This document shows positions 36,305 through 43,089 of a stretch of 64,000 bases of DNA, piece by piece (position 1 is the first letter of the stretch; each line of letters starts with the position of its first letter). The notes under the pieces are model-generated. The model did not search any database. It had not been told where the DNA came from and saw nothing but the letters and a program-made list of their open reading frames with translations. The stretch is from Gammaproteobacteria bacterium. GTDB taxonomy: Bacteria > Pseudomonadota > Gammaproteobacteria > Burkholderiales > Gallionellaceae. The stretch is from NCBI GenBank assembly GCA_018820925.1, contig JAHJNJ010000042.1:1-64000 (forward strand). Direction: 5' to 3'. The position numbers and the translations under genes are program-made.

Positions 36305-37786
36305 ATGGCCCACACCCTACTCTTCCTCAGCGCCGAATCCTTCCACGCCTCCATCTGGAGCGGCGGCAAGCTGGGGGCGCCGCTTTATTTCTCCAATGAC
36401 GTTAGCGGGCGCGAGTATTTTTCCGCCTTCCTGAAACAGCACCGCAATCCGGCCTACCTGCTGGTCGACGTCATCGAAGAAGACTTCCGGCTGGAAACCG
36501 TGCCGCATCTGACCGGCTCCGCCCGTACCAACCTGCGGGAAAGAAAGTTTGAACAGTTTTATCGCGGCACACCGTTCCGCCAGGCCACCCTCATCCGGCG
36601 CCAGGAAGAAGGACGCCGCGACGACGACATGCTGTTCTCGGCGCTGACCAACCCGCAACGCATCTCACCCTGGCTCGATGCCCTGCTGTCGAATCGAATA
36701 CCGCTCGTCGGTATTTACTCGCTGCCCAACATCAGCACACCGCTGCTCAAGGACATCGACTCGGATCATGTGCTGCTGTTGTCATGGGAAAAGGATGCCG
36801 GGCTGCGGCAAACCTATTTCAACAACAAGAGCCTGCATTTCTCGCGCCTGATCCCGATCAACACCGGCGATTCATTCAGCGACTCCGTCGCCACGGAAAC
36901 GCCGCGCACACAGCAATACCTGAAAAGCCTGAGCCTGCCGCCGCCCGGCGAAGTGCTGGACGTTTACATCATCTGCCACGCCAGAGACCGCCTCGACTTG
37001 CAGTCCAAACTCCAAGGCAGCAGCGAACTGCGCTACACCTACCTGGATATCCAGGAACTGGGCAAACGCGTCAAATCCAAAGACAGCTTTGCCGATTCGG
37101 ATGCCACCCCGCTATTCCTGCATCTGCTTGCCAGCAAGGCGCCGGGCAGCCATTACGCCAATTCCGGACACACGCATTTCTACCTGTTGTGGCAATTGCG
37201 CCTCCTCATGTTCATCCTCGCCGCACTGATATTCACCATCAGCGCGCTATGGAGCGGCATGGCTTTCTGGCAAGGGCGGGAATATGTTGCGGATACCGAT
37301 CCGCTCAGCATGCAAACTGAACGCATCAATCAGCAGAAGCAGGACATTCAGCGCAGCTTCGCCAACTCATCAATTCCCGCCGCGGACATGAAGACGGCGG
37401 TATTGCTGGCGCGCAACCTGAACAAATACACGCCTCCGGCCGAGGAATTTCTGCAAGGCCTGACCCTCGTCCTGGACAAATTCTCCCGGATCAAAGTCGA
37501 CAAACTCGCCTGGCAGACCAGCGCAACGGACGCAGCCCCTTCTTCCTATCCGGCACAGGTCATCACCTTCGACGGCAGTCTCACCGACTTCGGCAACGAC
37601 TACCGCATCGCACTCGACTACCTGGATCGCTTCCAACAAGCGCTCGTGCAGCAGGGGTATACTGTTATCGTGCTAAAACTGCCGTTGGACATCACCCCCA
37701 AAGGCAGCATCAGCGGCGACATCCGCAAGAGCGATGACAATCCCGCGTTGTTCACGCTGAAGATCATCTGGAGACAGAAAGAATGA
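36305..37786 (+). CDS. MshI-like pilus assembly protein (PilM/PilN-type fusion)
   Basis: The protein has 493 aa. The N-terminal ~285 residues have no signal and look like a degenerate actin-fold PilM-type domain (it begins MAHTLLFLSAESFHASIW). One membrane helix is at about 300-322 (LLMFILAALIFTISALWSGMAF), and a periplasmic PilN-like part with a coiled-coil start follows. This is the MshI position in the cluster. Sequence similarity that I can see by eye is weak, so the assignment rests on layout and neighbours. Overlaps the next gene by 4 bp. Confidence 0.65.
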   Translation: MAHTLLFLSAESFHASIWSGGKLGAPLYFSNDVSGREYFSAFLKQHRNPAYLLVDVIEEDFRLETVPHLTGSARTNLRERKFEQFYRGTPFRQATLIRRQEEGRRDDDMLFSALTNPQRISPWLDALLSNRIPLVGIYSLPNISTPLLKDIDSDHVLLLSWEKDAGLRQTYFNNKSLHFSRLIPINTGDSFSDSVATETPRTQQYLKSLSLPPPGEVLDVYIICHARDRLDLQSKLQGSSELRYTYLDIQELGKRVKSKDSFADSDATPLFLHLLASKAPGSHYANSGHTHFYLLWQLRLLMFILAALIFTISALWSGMAFWQGREYVADTDPLSMQTERINQQKQDIQRSFANSSIPAADMKTAVLLARNLNKYTPPAEEFLQGLTLVLDKFSRIKVDKLAWQTSATDAAPSSYPAQVITFDGSLTDFGNDYRIALDYLDRFQQALVQQGYTVIVLKLPLDITPKGSISGDIRKSDDNPALFTLKIIWRQKE

Positions 37787-38379
37787 GCTTCTCCTCAGCC
37801 GACCTGCCGATACTCAAATGGAGCCTGGGGGCTTTAATGCTCAGTCTCGCCCTGAGTGCCGGCATCGTTTACTTGAGCAACAGCTATCTGGAACAGTCCC
37901 TCAAAGAGCGCCAAACCGCACAACAACAGCTTTTCGACGCGCGTGCCCAACTGCTTTCCGCACAGAACGACAAGGAAAACATGGCCGCTTATGCATACGA
38001 ATACAACTCACTACTGCTGCAAAAAGTCATCGGCGACGAACAACGGCTCGATTGGCTGGAAGGTCTGGAAAAACTGCGCCAGCAAGGCAGCGTCCTCGAC
38101 TTCAAATACACCATTGCCCCGCAGCAAAATTACGCCCCCAATCCCCCGATCGATGCCGGCAACTTCAAACTCAGCCGCAGCGGCATGTCACTGCAAATCG
38201 ACCTGCTGCATGAGGAACAACTGCTGCACCTCTTCGCCGAAATGCGCGGCAAACTGAACGGCTGGTTCATGCTCGACGGCTGCACCCTCTCCCGAACCAG
38301 CACCACCGAAGAACTCGCCCCGCTCAAAGCCACCTGCACCGGCGGCTGGTTCACCATGAAAAACAAGAACGCGCCATGA
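37783..38379 (+). CDS. MshJ/PilO-like pilus assembly protein
   Basis: The protein has 198 aa. One N-terminal membrane helix (residues 11-30) is followed by a coiled coil (LKERQTAQQQLFDARAQLLS) and a small alpha/beta periplasmic domain (LQIDLLHEEQLLHLFAEM). This is the PilO/GspM architecture and the mshJ position. The identification is from architecture and order. Overlaps the genes on both sides by 4 bp. Confidence 0.62.
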   Translation: MSFSSADLPILKWSLGALMLSLALSAGIVYLSNSYLEQSLKERQTAQQQLFDARAQLLSAQNDKENMAAYAYEYNSLLLQKVIGDEQRLDWLEGLEKLRQQGSVLDFKYTIAPQQNYAPNPPIDAGNFKLSRSGMSLQIDLLHEEQLLHLFAEMRGKLNGWFMLDGCTLSRTSTTEELAPLKATCTGGWFTMKNKNAP

Positions 38380-38735
38380 ACAGATACTCGCTAACGTTCC
38401 TGCTGCTAACCCTGATCGGCCTGCTCCCCACCGCGCAGGCGGGCGAACTGGGCCGCCTGTTCTTCACCCCGCAACAACGCCAGCAACTGGATATGACAGG
38501 GAACAGCGGCGACAACAACGCACAGCGCAACTACATCATCGTCAACGGCGTCGTGCAAAAGAAAGGCGGCAAACGCACCGTGTGGATCAATGGCACAGCC
38601 CAAACCGCCGAGCAAGGCAATGACAAAGCTCCGTCCACCGCCACCGTCGATGTACCGGGCAAATCGCGGCCTGTGCAGCTCAAGGTCGGGCAAAAACTGC
38701 TGCTTGATACAACCGAACCTGAAGAAGAAAAATAG
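38376..38735 (+). CDS. MshK/PilP-like periplasmic protein
   Basis: The 119-aa product has a signal peptide (MNRYSLTFLLLTLIGLLPTA-QA). The mature part begins GELGRLFFTPQQRQQLD and contains NYIIVNGVVQKKGGKRTVWING and VKVGQKL-like VQLKVGQKLLLD, reminiscent of PilP/GspC homology regions. It occupies the mshK position. Function by context only. Confidence 0.6.
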   Translation: MNRYSLTFLLLTLIGLLPTAQAGELGRLFFTPQQRQQLDMTGNSGDNNAQRNYIIVNGVVQKKGGKRTVWINGTAQTAEQGNDKAPSTATVDVPGKSRPVQLKVGQKLLLDTTEPEEEK

Positions 38736-38749
38736 GCGGGGCGCGCATC

Positions 38750-40009
38750 ATGAATACCTTGCGCACAACTCATTCGATCATGCGGCGGCAACGCGGCGCG
38801 GCATTCATTGTGATGTTGGTCATTATGATCATGGGCATAACTGCGTATCTCGTGAGTGCTCTGAGCAACACTGCGGTGAGTAACAAACGGGACGAGACTA
38901 CTGTAAGTGCATTGGCGCAAGCCAAGGAAGCGTTAATCAGCTATGCCGTCACCTATAGCGATACCCACCCTGGACAGGGGTTCGGCTTTCTGCCCTGCCC
39001 GGATCAAAATGGTACTGCTGGCGTAAATGGAGAGGGATCTTCCGAAACCTGCGGCAATCAAAATGTCAGCGCGATTGGCAGGCTGCCGTGGAAAACACTT
39101 GGGCTAATGCCGATGCGCAATGGTAATAACGAATGTCTATGGTATGCCGTGGCGGGCACATATAAAAACAACCCGATGACCTACAATATGATGAACTGGG
39201 ATAACAATGGTTTGTTTCAGGTGCTTGCTGCAAGCGGCGTGGTTCTGACCGGACAGACAATGGACTCAAACGCAGCTGCGGTCATATTCGATCCCGACCT
39301 ACCGCTTAACATCCAAGGTCAGAATCGCGCACCCGATGGGCTAGCCCCCATTTGTGGCGGCAATTACACCGACAGCAACTTTCTTGATAGCGATGTTGCT
39401 ATCGGAGCCAACAATGCCACCCCGTCAACAACAGCAAATGCAGTCAGTCAGTTTTTCAATACTGGTGCCACAACAAATATCAACGACCGAATTGTATTCA
39501 TTACCAAAAGCGATATTTTCAACGCGATAAAGAAACGTAACGACTTCGGGATATTTATTTCCAATGGACTAAGCAGTACTGCCACTTCAGCTTGCATGAC
39601 ACCCCTCCCTCCCCCTCAGCCAGTAGCTATAAATTTCAACAACGCGCCACCGACAGAATCGGCTGGAACTTCCGTGGGAATTCTTGATATTGGACGAGTT
39701 CCAAAAGCCTGCCTCGCTTCCCCCTTAGATAATTGGCAGGATAATTTTCTATATGCCAGATGTACATCTGGATTAAGTTGCCTGACGGTAAACGGAACAA
39801 GCTGTAGGGGCGTCATTATCTTTGCTGGGGAACGAAATGCTTTTCAAACGAGACTCAATAACACCCAAAAGAATACGTGGAGCAACTATTTGGAGGATAC
39901 CCCTAATGCCAACCTCACTGAATTCATTACGGGCGGAAACTCTTTCTCAGGCGCATCGGCGTTCACTGCCGCAACACCTTCCTCAGACATTTTGGCCTGC
40001 ATCTTATGA
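38750..40009 (+). CDS. large pseudopilin-like protein (PilX-type N-terminus)
   Basis: The protein has 419 aa. After a short basic leader (RRQRG) comes a hydrophobic helix AAFIVMLVIMIMGITAYLVS, the layout of minor pilins of the PilX class, although the usual GF cleavage pair is GA. The body is cysteine-containing and rich in N, T and S. It carries FLPCPDQNG...GRLPWKTLG, a motif shared with the next gene. The coding sequence is visibly AT-richer than the msh genes upstream. Overlaps the next gene by 4 bp. Likely a minor pilin or tip component; exact role unknown. Confidence 0.6.
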   Translation: MNTLRTTHSIMRRQRGAAFIVMLVIMIMGITAYLVSALSNTAVSNKRDETTVSALAQAKEALISYAVTYSDTHPGQGFGFLPCPDQNGTAGVNGEGSSETCGNQNVSAIGRLPWKTLGLMPMRNGNNECLWYAVAGTYKNNPMTYNMMNWDNNGLFQVLAASGVVLTGQTMDSNAAAVIFDPDLPLNIQGQNRAPDGLAPICGGNYTDSNFLDSDVAIGANNATPSTTANAVSQFFNTGATTNINDRIVFITKSDIFNAIKKRNDFGIFISNGLSSTATSACMTPLPPPQPVAINFNNAPPTESAGTSVGILDIGRVPKACLASPLDNWQDNFLYARCTSGLSCLTVNGTSCRGVIIFAGERNAFQTRLNNTQKNTWSNYLEDTPNANLTEFITGGNSFSGASAFTAATPSSDILACIL

Positions 40010-40653
40010 TTCGTAAAAGCGCTCTGACAAATCAACATCAAGGCTTTTCGCTTGTCGAAATGGCTATCGTGCTCACTATCGTTGCACTGTTGCTCGGTGG
40101 CTTACTCCCCACGTTGTCCGGCCAGATGGAGCGACAACACAGGAATGAAACACGCAAGTATATGAATGATGTACGCGATGCACTCTTGGGATATGCCCTC
40201 GTCCACAAGTACCTGCCATGTCCCGATGGCAACGGCGATGGTTCTGCGGAAGCAACATGTACGACCACCGCATCGCAGATTGGCACATTGCCTTACAAAG
40301 ACTTAGGCGTAACTGACAAAGATGCTTTTGGCGGTGTGCTCATATATGCCGTAACCAAGGAGTTCGCCGACAGCGGATCACCTTTCACTTTGAGCACAGT
40401 GGGAGTCGCGAATACGATGAGAGTTTGCACCACTGCTGCCTGCACAGCCAACCTCACTAATAATGCCGTAGTAGTAATCGTCTCGCGTGGCGCTAATTGG
40501 GGGAGCCCCGCAGTAGGCGACGAGACGGAAAACACTGATCCCGACACCGATTTTGTTAGCCATGATTTTGCAACGAACTTTGACGACCTTGTAGTTTGGC
40601 TGTCTCCCAACATCCTATTCAACCGCATGGTTGCTGCGGGCCAACTGCCATGA
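40006..40653 (+). CDS. type IV prepilin-like protein
   Basis: The 215-aa product has a clear type III prepilin leader: QGFSLVEMAIVLTIVALLLGG, cleavage expected after the glycine with Glu at +5. A C-terminal domain follows with YLPCPDGNGDG...GTLPYKDLG, the same LPCPD/G-LP-K-LG pattern as the preceding protein. It may be the major or a minor pilin of the cluster; no other GFSL-type pilin gene is present in the window. Its stop overlaps the FecR-protein ATG. Confidence 0.72.
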   Translation: MIRKSALTNQHQGFSLVEMAIVLTIVALLLGGLLPTLSGQMERQHRNETRKYMNDVRDALLGYALVHKYLPCPDGNGDGSAEATCTTTASQIGTLPYKDLGVTDKDAFGGVLIYAVTKEFADSGSPFTLSTVGVANTMRVCTTAACTANLTNNAVVVIVSRGANWGSPAVGDETENTDPDTDFVSHDFATNFDDLVVWLSPNILFNRMVAAGQLP

Positions 40654-41306
40654 CGATAGTTCACCCAACCATGAGTCGCGTTGTCCTGCTCCTTCTCTTG
40701 ACCAGCAGCCTCTGCGTCCCCTGCGCCAACGCTGCCGAACCCGCCATCGTCGGCTCGGTCATGCAGATGCGCGGGGCTGCGTATGCCGACCATCAGGATT
40801 CCTCCGACAATCTGTACCGGGGCATGACAGTGCATGTCGGCGACCGCATCGTGACCGGGCGCAATGCGCGCGTGTCGTTGAAGATGTCGGACGGGGCGGT
40901 GTTGACGCTGGGGGCGGATACCGAGTTCGTGATCGGCGATTACCGTTACTCGAAAAAGCTTCAGCAGGGTTCCGCCACGCTGGAACTGGTGCGGGGCGCT
41001 TTCCGCGCGGTGACCGGCGCCATCGGCAAGCTCAAGGGGCGGGATTTCAAGGTCAGGACGACGGCGGGTGTGATCGGCATTCGCGGCACCGATTTCTGGG
41101 GCGGTTTCCATTTCTCCGAGGCGCTGGATGTGGCACTGCTGGGCGGTGACGGTATCTATGTGGAGAATGCGGCCGGCCGCATCGAGATCACCAATGCGGG
41201 CGAAGGCACCACGGTGCAGAACGCGGAGACCGCGCCTTCCTCTCCCATCCGCTGGAGTGAAGAGAAACTGAATGCCGCGAAACGATCCGTGGCGTGGGAT
41301 GAGTAG
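40650..41306 (+). CDS. secreted FecR-domain protein
   Basis: The 218-aa protein has a signal peptide (MTIVHPTMSRVVLLLLL...CANA). A FecR domain follows: GRNARVSLKMSDGAVLTLG, the beta-rich core, then KVRTTAGVIGIRGTDFWGGF. It lacks the cytoplasmic anti-sigma part and membrane helix of FecR proper, so it is a periplasmic or secreted version. ATG 40650 overlaps the pseudopilin stop (ATGA); ATG 40671 is an alternative. Its role in a pilus cluster is unknown; related proteins often accompany surface adhesin systems. Confidence 0.75.
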   Translation: MTIVHPTMSRVVLLLLLTSSLCVPCANAAEPAIVGSVMQMRGAAYADHQDSSDNLYRGMTVHVGDRIVTGRNARVSLKMSDGAVLTLGADTEFVIGDYRYSKKLQQGSATLELVRGAFRAVTGAIGKLKGRDFKVRTTAGVIGIRGTDFWGGFHFSEALDVALLGGDGIYVENAAGRIEITNAGEGTTVQNAETAPSSPIRWSEEKLNAAKRSVAWDE

Positions 41307-41387
41307 TCAGGCAGACTCAATGTCGGGCATCAGTCCGCTGGCAGTAATTTCCCGTCCAATCAGGATTATTCATCCGTCCAATATGGA
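41307..41387. other. spacer between pilus cluster and MITE
   Basis: 81 bp with no feature that I can support. It is the first part of a 417-bp gene-free stretch (41307-41723) whose remainder holds the MITE, a cysS fragment and a promoter. Confidence 0.5.
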
Positions 41388-41539
41388 TTAAGGAAGGTCT
41401 GATTAAGTCCGTCACACCGGCGAAGGCCGGTGTCCAGTTCATTGAAAGCACAGGATTCCGGCCTGACCACAGGTCAGCCTGTCCTGAGCTCGCCGAAGGG
41501 CCGGAATGACGAATGAGGACTTAATCAGACCTTCCTTAA
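41388..41539. mobile_element. IS5-type MITE with TTAA target duplication
   Basis: A 152-bp element with perfect 23-bp inverse ends (41388-41410 and 41517-41539). The terminal repeat GGAAGGTCTGATTAAGTCC resembles IS5-family ends, and the outermost TTAA on each side fits the YTAR 4-bp target duplication of that family. The interior has no ORF. It contains short nested palindromes, including a CCTGTCCTGAGCTCGCCGAA stretch related to the repeats in addA and cysS. The transposase source is not in the window. Confidence 0.8.
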
Positions 41540-41562
41540 CGTATGCGTGGATTCGCGTCCCC

Positions 41563-41643
41563 ATCCTCCAACACGATTCCCGCTTCCAGCCTTTCCTTAC
41601 GAATTCCATCTACTTCGGAGAAATTCCCGGTTTTCTTGGCATC
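41563..41643 (-). pseudogene. decayed fragment of a cysS 3' end
   Basis: On the minus strand this 81-bp segment reads DAKKTGNFSEVDGIRKERLE and then AGIVLED. The intact CysS C-terminus at 43123-43203 reads [20 protein letters not shown] then AGIVLED. Hand alignment gives about 61 of 81 identical bases without gaps, including an 18-base identical run. An in-frame stop at 41647-41649 precedes it and the reading diverges after the ED, next to the MITE. It is a truncated relic, too diverged to be a recent copy of the neighbouring gene. Confidence 0.75.
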
Positions 41644-41664
41644 AGCTCACCCCGCAAAGTGGTA

Positions 41665-41697
41665 TTGCCAAATCCATCAACATGGCTATACTGTACA
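41665..41697 (+). promoter_or_regulatory. promoter and likely autoregulatory operator of the toxin-antitoxin pair
   Basis: TTGCCA (41665-41670), a 16-base spacer and TATACT (41687-41692) make a plausible sigma-70 promoter. The palindrome TGTACA (41692-41697) overlaps the end of the -10 box. TGTACA is the core of YefM/Phd operators in E. coli yefM-yoeB, so antitoxin binding here would repress the pair. Confidence 0.5.
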
Positions 41698-41723
41698 TAA
41701 TAGCTAGTTAAAAGGAGATAGAC

Positions 41724-41999
41724 ATGAAAACAATGAGTTCGGTGCAAGCCCAGAACAACTTTGGAGAGTTACTGGATACCGCCCAGCGTGAGCCAGTGAC
41801 AATTACTCGGCGCGGTCGCACGGTGGCTTTTTTGGTGTCGCCACAGGATATGGAAGATTTGACTGATGCCCGCCGAAAACGCGAGCAGGCGTTGGCCGAT
41901 TTCGAGGCATTCTTCTCGCGCGCCGACGCCAAATTAAGCGCGGAGGCGAAAAACCTGACCGATGCCGACATCGACCGGATGGTGAATGAACTTCGTTAG
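41724..41999 (+). CDS. Phd/YefM-family antitoxin
   Basis: The protein has 91 aa. The N-terminal Phd DNA-binding fold shows SSVQAQNNFGELLDTAQREPVTITRRGRTVAFLVSPQD; the C-terminal half is a helical toxin-binding tail. A strong Shine-Dalgarno (AAGGAGA) precedes ATG 41724. It overlaps the PIN toxin gene by 14 bp, as is usual for such pairs. Confidence 0.88.
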   Translation: MKTMSSVQAQNNFGELLDTAQREPVTITRRGRTVAFLVSPQDMEDLTDARRKREQALADFEAFFSRADAKLSAEAKNLTDADIDRMVNELR

Positions 42000-42408
42000 G
42001 CGCATCGTGCTGGATACCAGCACGCTGATCGGTGCTGTGTTGCGCCCGCAATCTGTGCCCAGACAGGCGCTATTGAAGGCATTCGCCAATGGTACGTTAT
42101 GCGCCTCTCCGTCCACACTGAACGAATTTGAACTGGTGCTGATGCGTGAAAAGTTGGATCGCTATCTGGATCAGGAAACTCGCCGGGAGTTTTTATCCAT
42201 GTATCGCAACCATGTGAGGCTGTTTCCTGTTACCGAGGTCGAAGAAGCCGCTTTACCCCTTTCCTGTCGAGATCCCCGCGATAACAAGTTCCTGGCACTC
42301 GCCTTGGCTTGTTCTGCGGATGTGCTGGTATCCAGTGACGACGATCTGCAGGCACTGAACCCTTACCAGGGTATTCCTGTTTTATCGCCGAAGGAATTCC
42401 TGCTTTAA
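41986..42408 (+). CDS. PIN-domain toxin (putative ribonuclease)
   Basis: The protein has 140 aa. Acidic metal-binding residues sit in VLDTSTLIGAVL, LNEFELVL and DPRDNKFLALALA, and a final SSDDDL, giving the PIN active site of toxin-antitoxin RNases. It belongs to the PIN group usually annotated as a toxin component with a Phd partner. Its start lies inside the antitoxin gene. The RNA target is unknown. Confidence 0.87.
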   Translation: MNFVRRIVLDTSTLIGAVLRPQSVPRQALLKAFANGTLCASPSTLNEFELVLMREKLDRYLDQETRREFLSMYRNHVRLFPVTEVEEAALPLSCRDPRDNKFLALALACSADVLVSSDDDLQALNPYQGIPVLSPKEFLL

Positions 42409-42453
42409 GCGTGCTATCAGGCGCGCCGCCAGGTTGTACACAGTGGCGCTCTT

Positions 42454-42512
42454 GTAGGAGCCCGATTTATCGGGCGATCTTGAGATTGTCGCGCAATGAA
42501 TTGCGCTCCTAC
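42454..42512. repeat. 59-bp REP element, left of RAYT
   Basis: Begins GTAGGAGCCCGAT and ends ATTGCGCTCCTAC, with inner stems CCCGAT/ATCGGG and GCGCAAT/ATTGCGC. It is a direct repeat of 43029-43087 with only a few differences. Lies just downstream of the RAYT gene's stop. Confidence 0.85.
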
Positions 42513-42961
42513 AGCCATATCGCATCCCAATGCGGGTACTCGCCCGCACTCTTGGTCAGACCCGAACGCACGGGATTGGCTACAACATATCGCGCTATGT
42601 CGCGTATATCTTCATCGTCGCGCAGCGCATGATCATGGAATCCCCGCTGCCAGATCTGCTGCCGGAGAGTATTCGAAACCTTGGCTTTGAATAGACGGAC
42701 GGCTTCGGACAAGTTTCCATCGTCTGCAAGCTGAAGCAACCAATGGATATGATCGGGCATCACGACGAAGGCCAGCGTTTGCGCATGCCGCACAACATCC
42801 CCGTCATGAAAACACTGTATTGCCAGACGTGCGGCGGCAAAAGACATAAAAACCGGTTTGCGTGATGCGGTGACGGCAGTCACCAAATAGGCATGGTTCG
42901 GCAGGGAAACGCGGCCTTTGCGCAGGTTCTTTCCGCCAGGTTGTTTTGCTGCGTCGCTCAT
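42509..42961 (-). CDS. REP-associated tyrosine transposase (RAYT)
   Basis: The 150-aa protein is of the Y1/IS200-like (Transposase_17) family. The HUH pair is in MPDHIHWLLQL and the catalytic tyrosine is probably in ARYVVANPVRSG. ATG 42961 (MSDAAKQPGG) is chosen; an upstream in-frame codon at 43045 would run into the REP copy. RAYTs act on the REP sequences that flank them, and two 59-bp copies do so here. No second IS200-type gene or terminal structure is seen, so it looks domesticated. Confidence 0.88.
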   Translation of the reverse strand: MSDAAKQPGGKNLRKGRVSLPNHAYLVTAVTASRKPVFMSFAAARLAIQCFHDGDVVRHAQTLAFVVMPDHIHWLLQLADDGNLSEAVRLFKAKVSNTLRQQIWQRGFHDHALRDDEDIRDIARYVVANPVRSGLTKSAGEYPHWDAIWL

Positions 42962-42991
42962 GACGAAAGCCTCGTATGAATCGCACGGCAT

Positions 42992-43013
42992 TCGCGCAAT
43001 AAATTGCGCTCCT
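42992..43013. repeat. partial REP copy upstream of RAYT
   Basis: TCGCGCAATAAATTGCGCTCC matches the right half of the 59-bp element and lies in the RAYT leader. It makes a two-unit arrangement with 43029-43087. Confidence 0.7.
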
Positions 43014-43028
43014 GGAATTTGCCACGCC

Positions 43029-43087
43029 GTAGGAGCCCGATTCATCGGGCGACCTTGAAATTATCGCGCAATAAATTGCGCTCCTAC
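43029..43087. repeat. 59-bp REP element between RAYT and cysS
   Basis: Second full copy of the 42454-42512 element in the same orientation, starting GTAGGAGCCCGATTCATCGG and ending GCGCTCCTAC. It ends two bases before the cysS stop codon. Confidence 0.85.
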
Positions 43088-43089
43088 AA

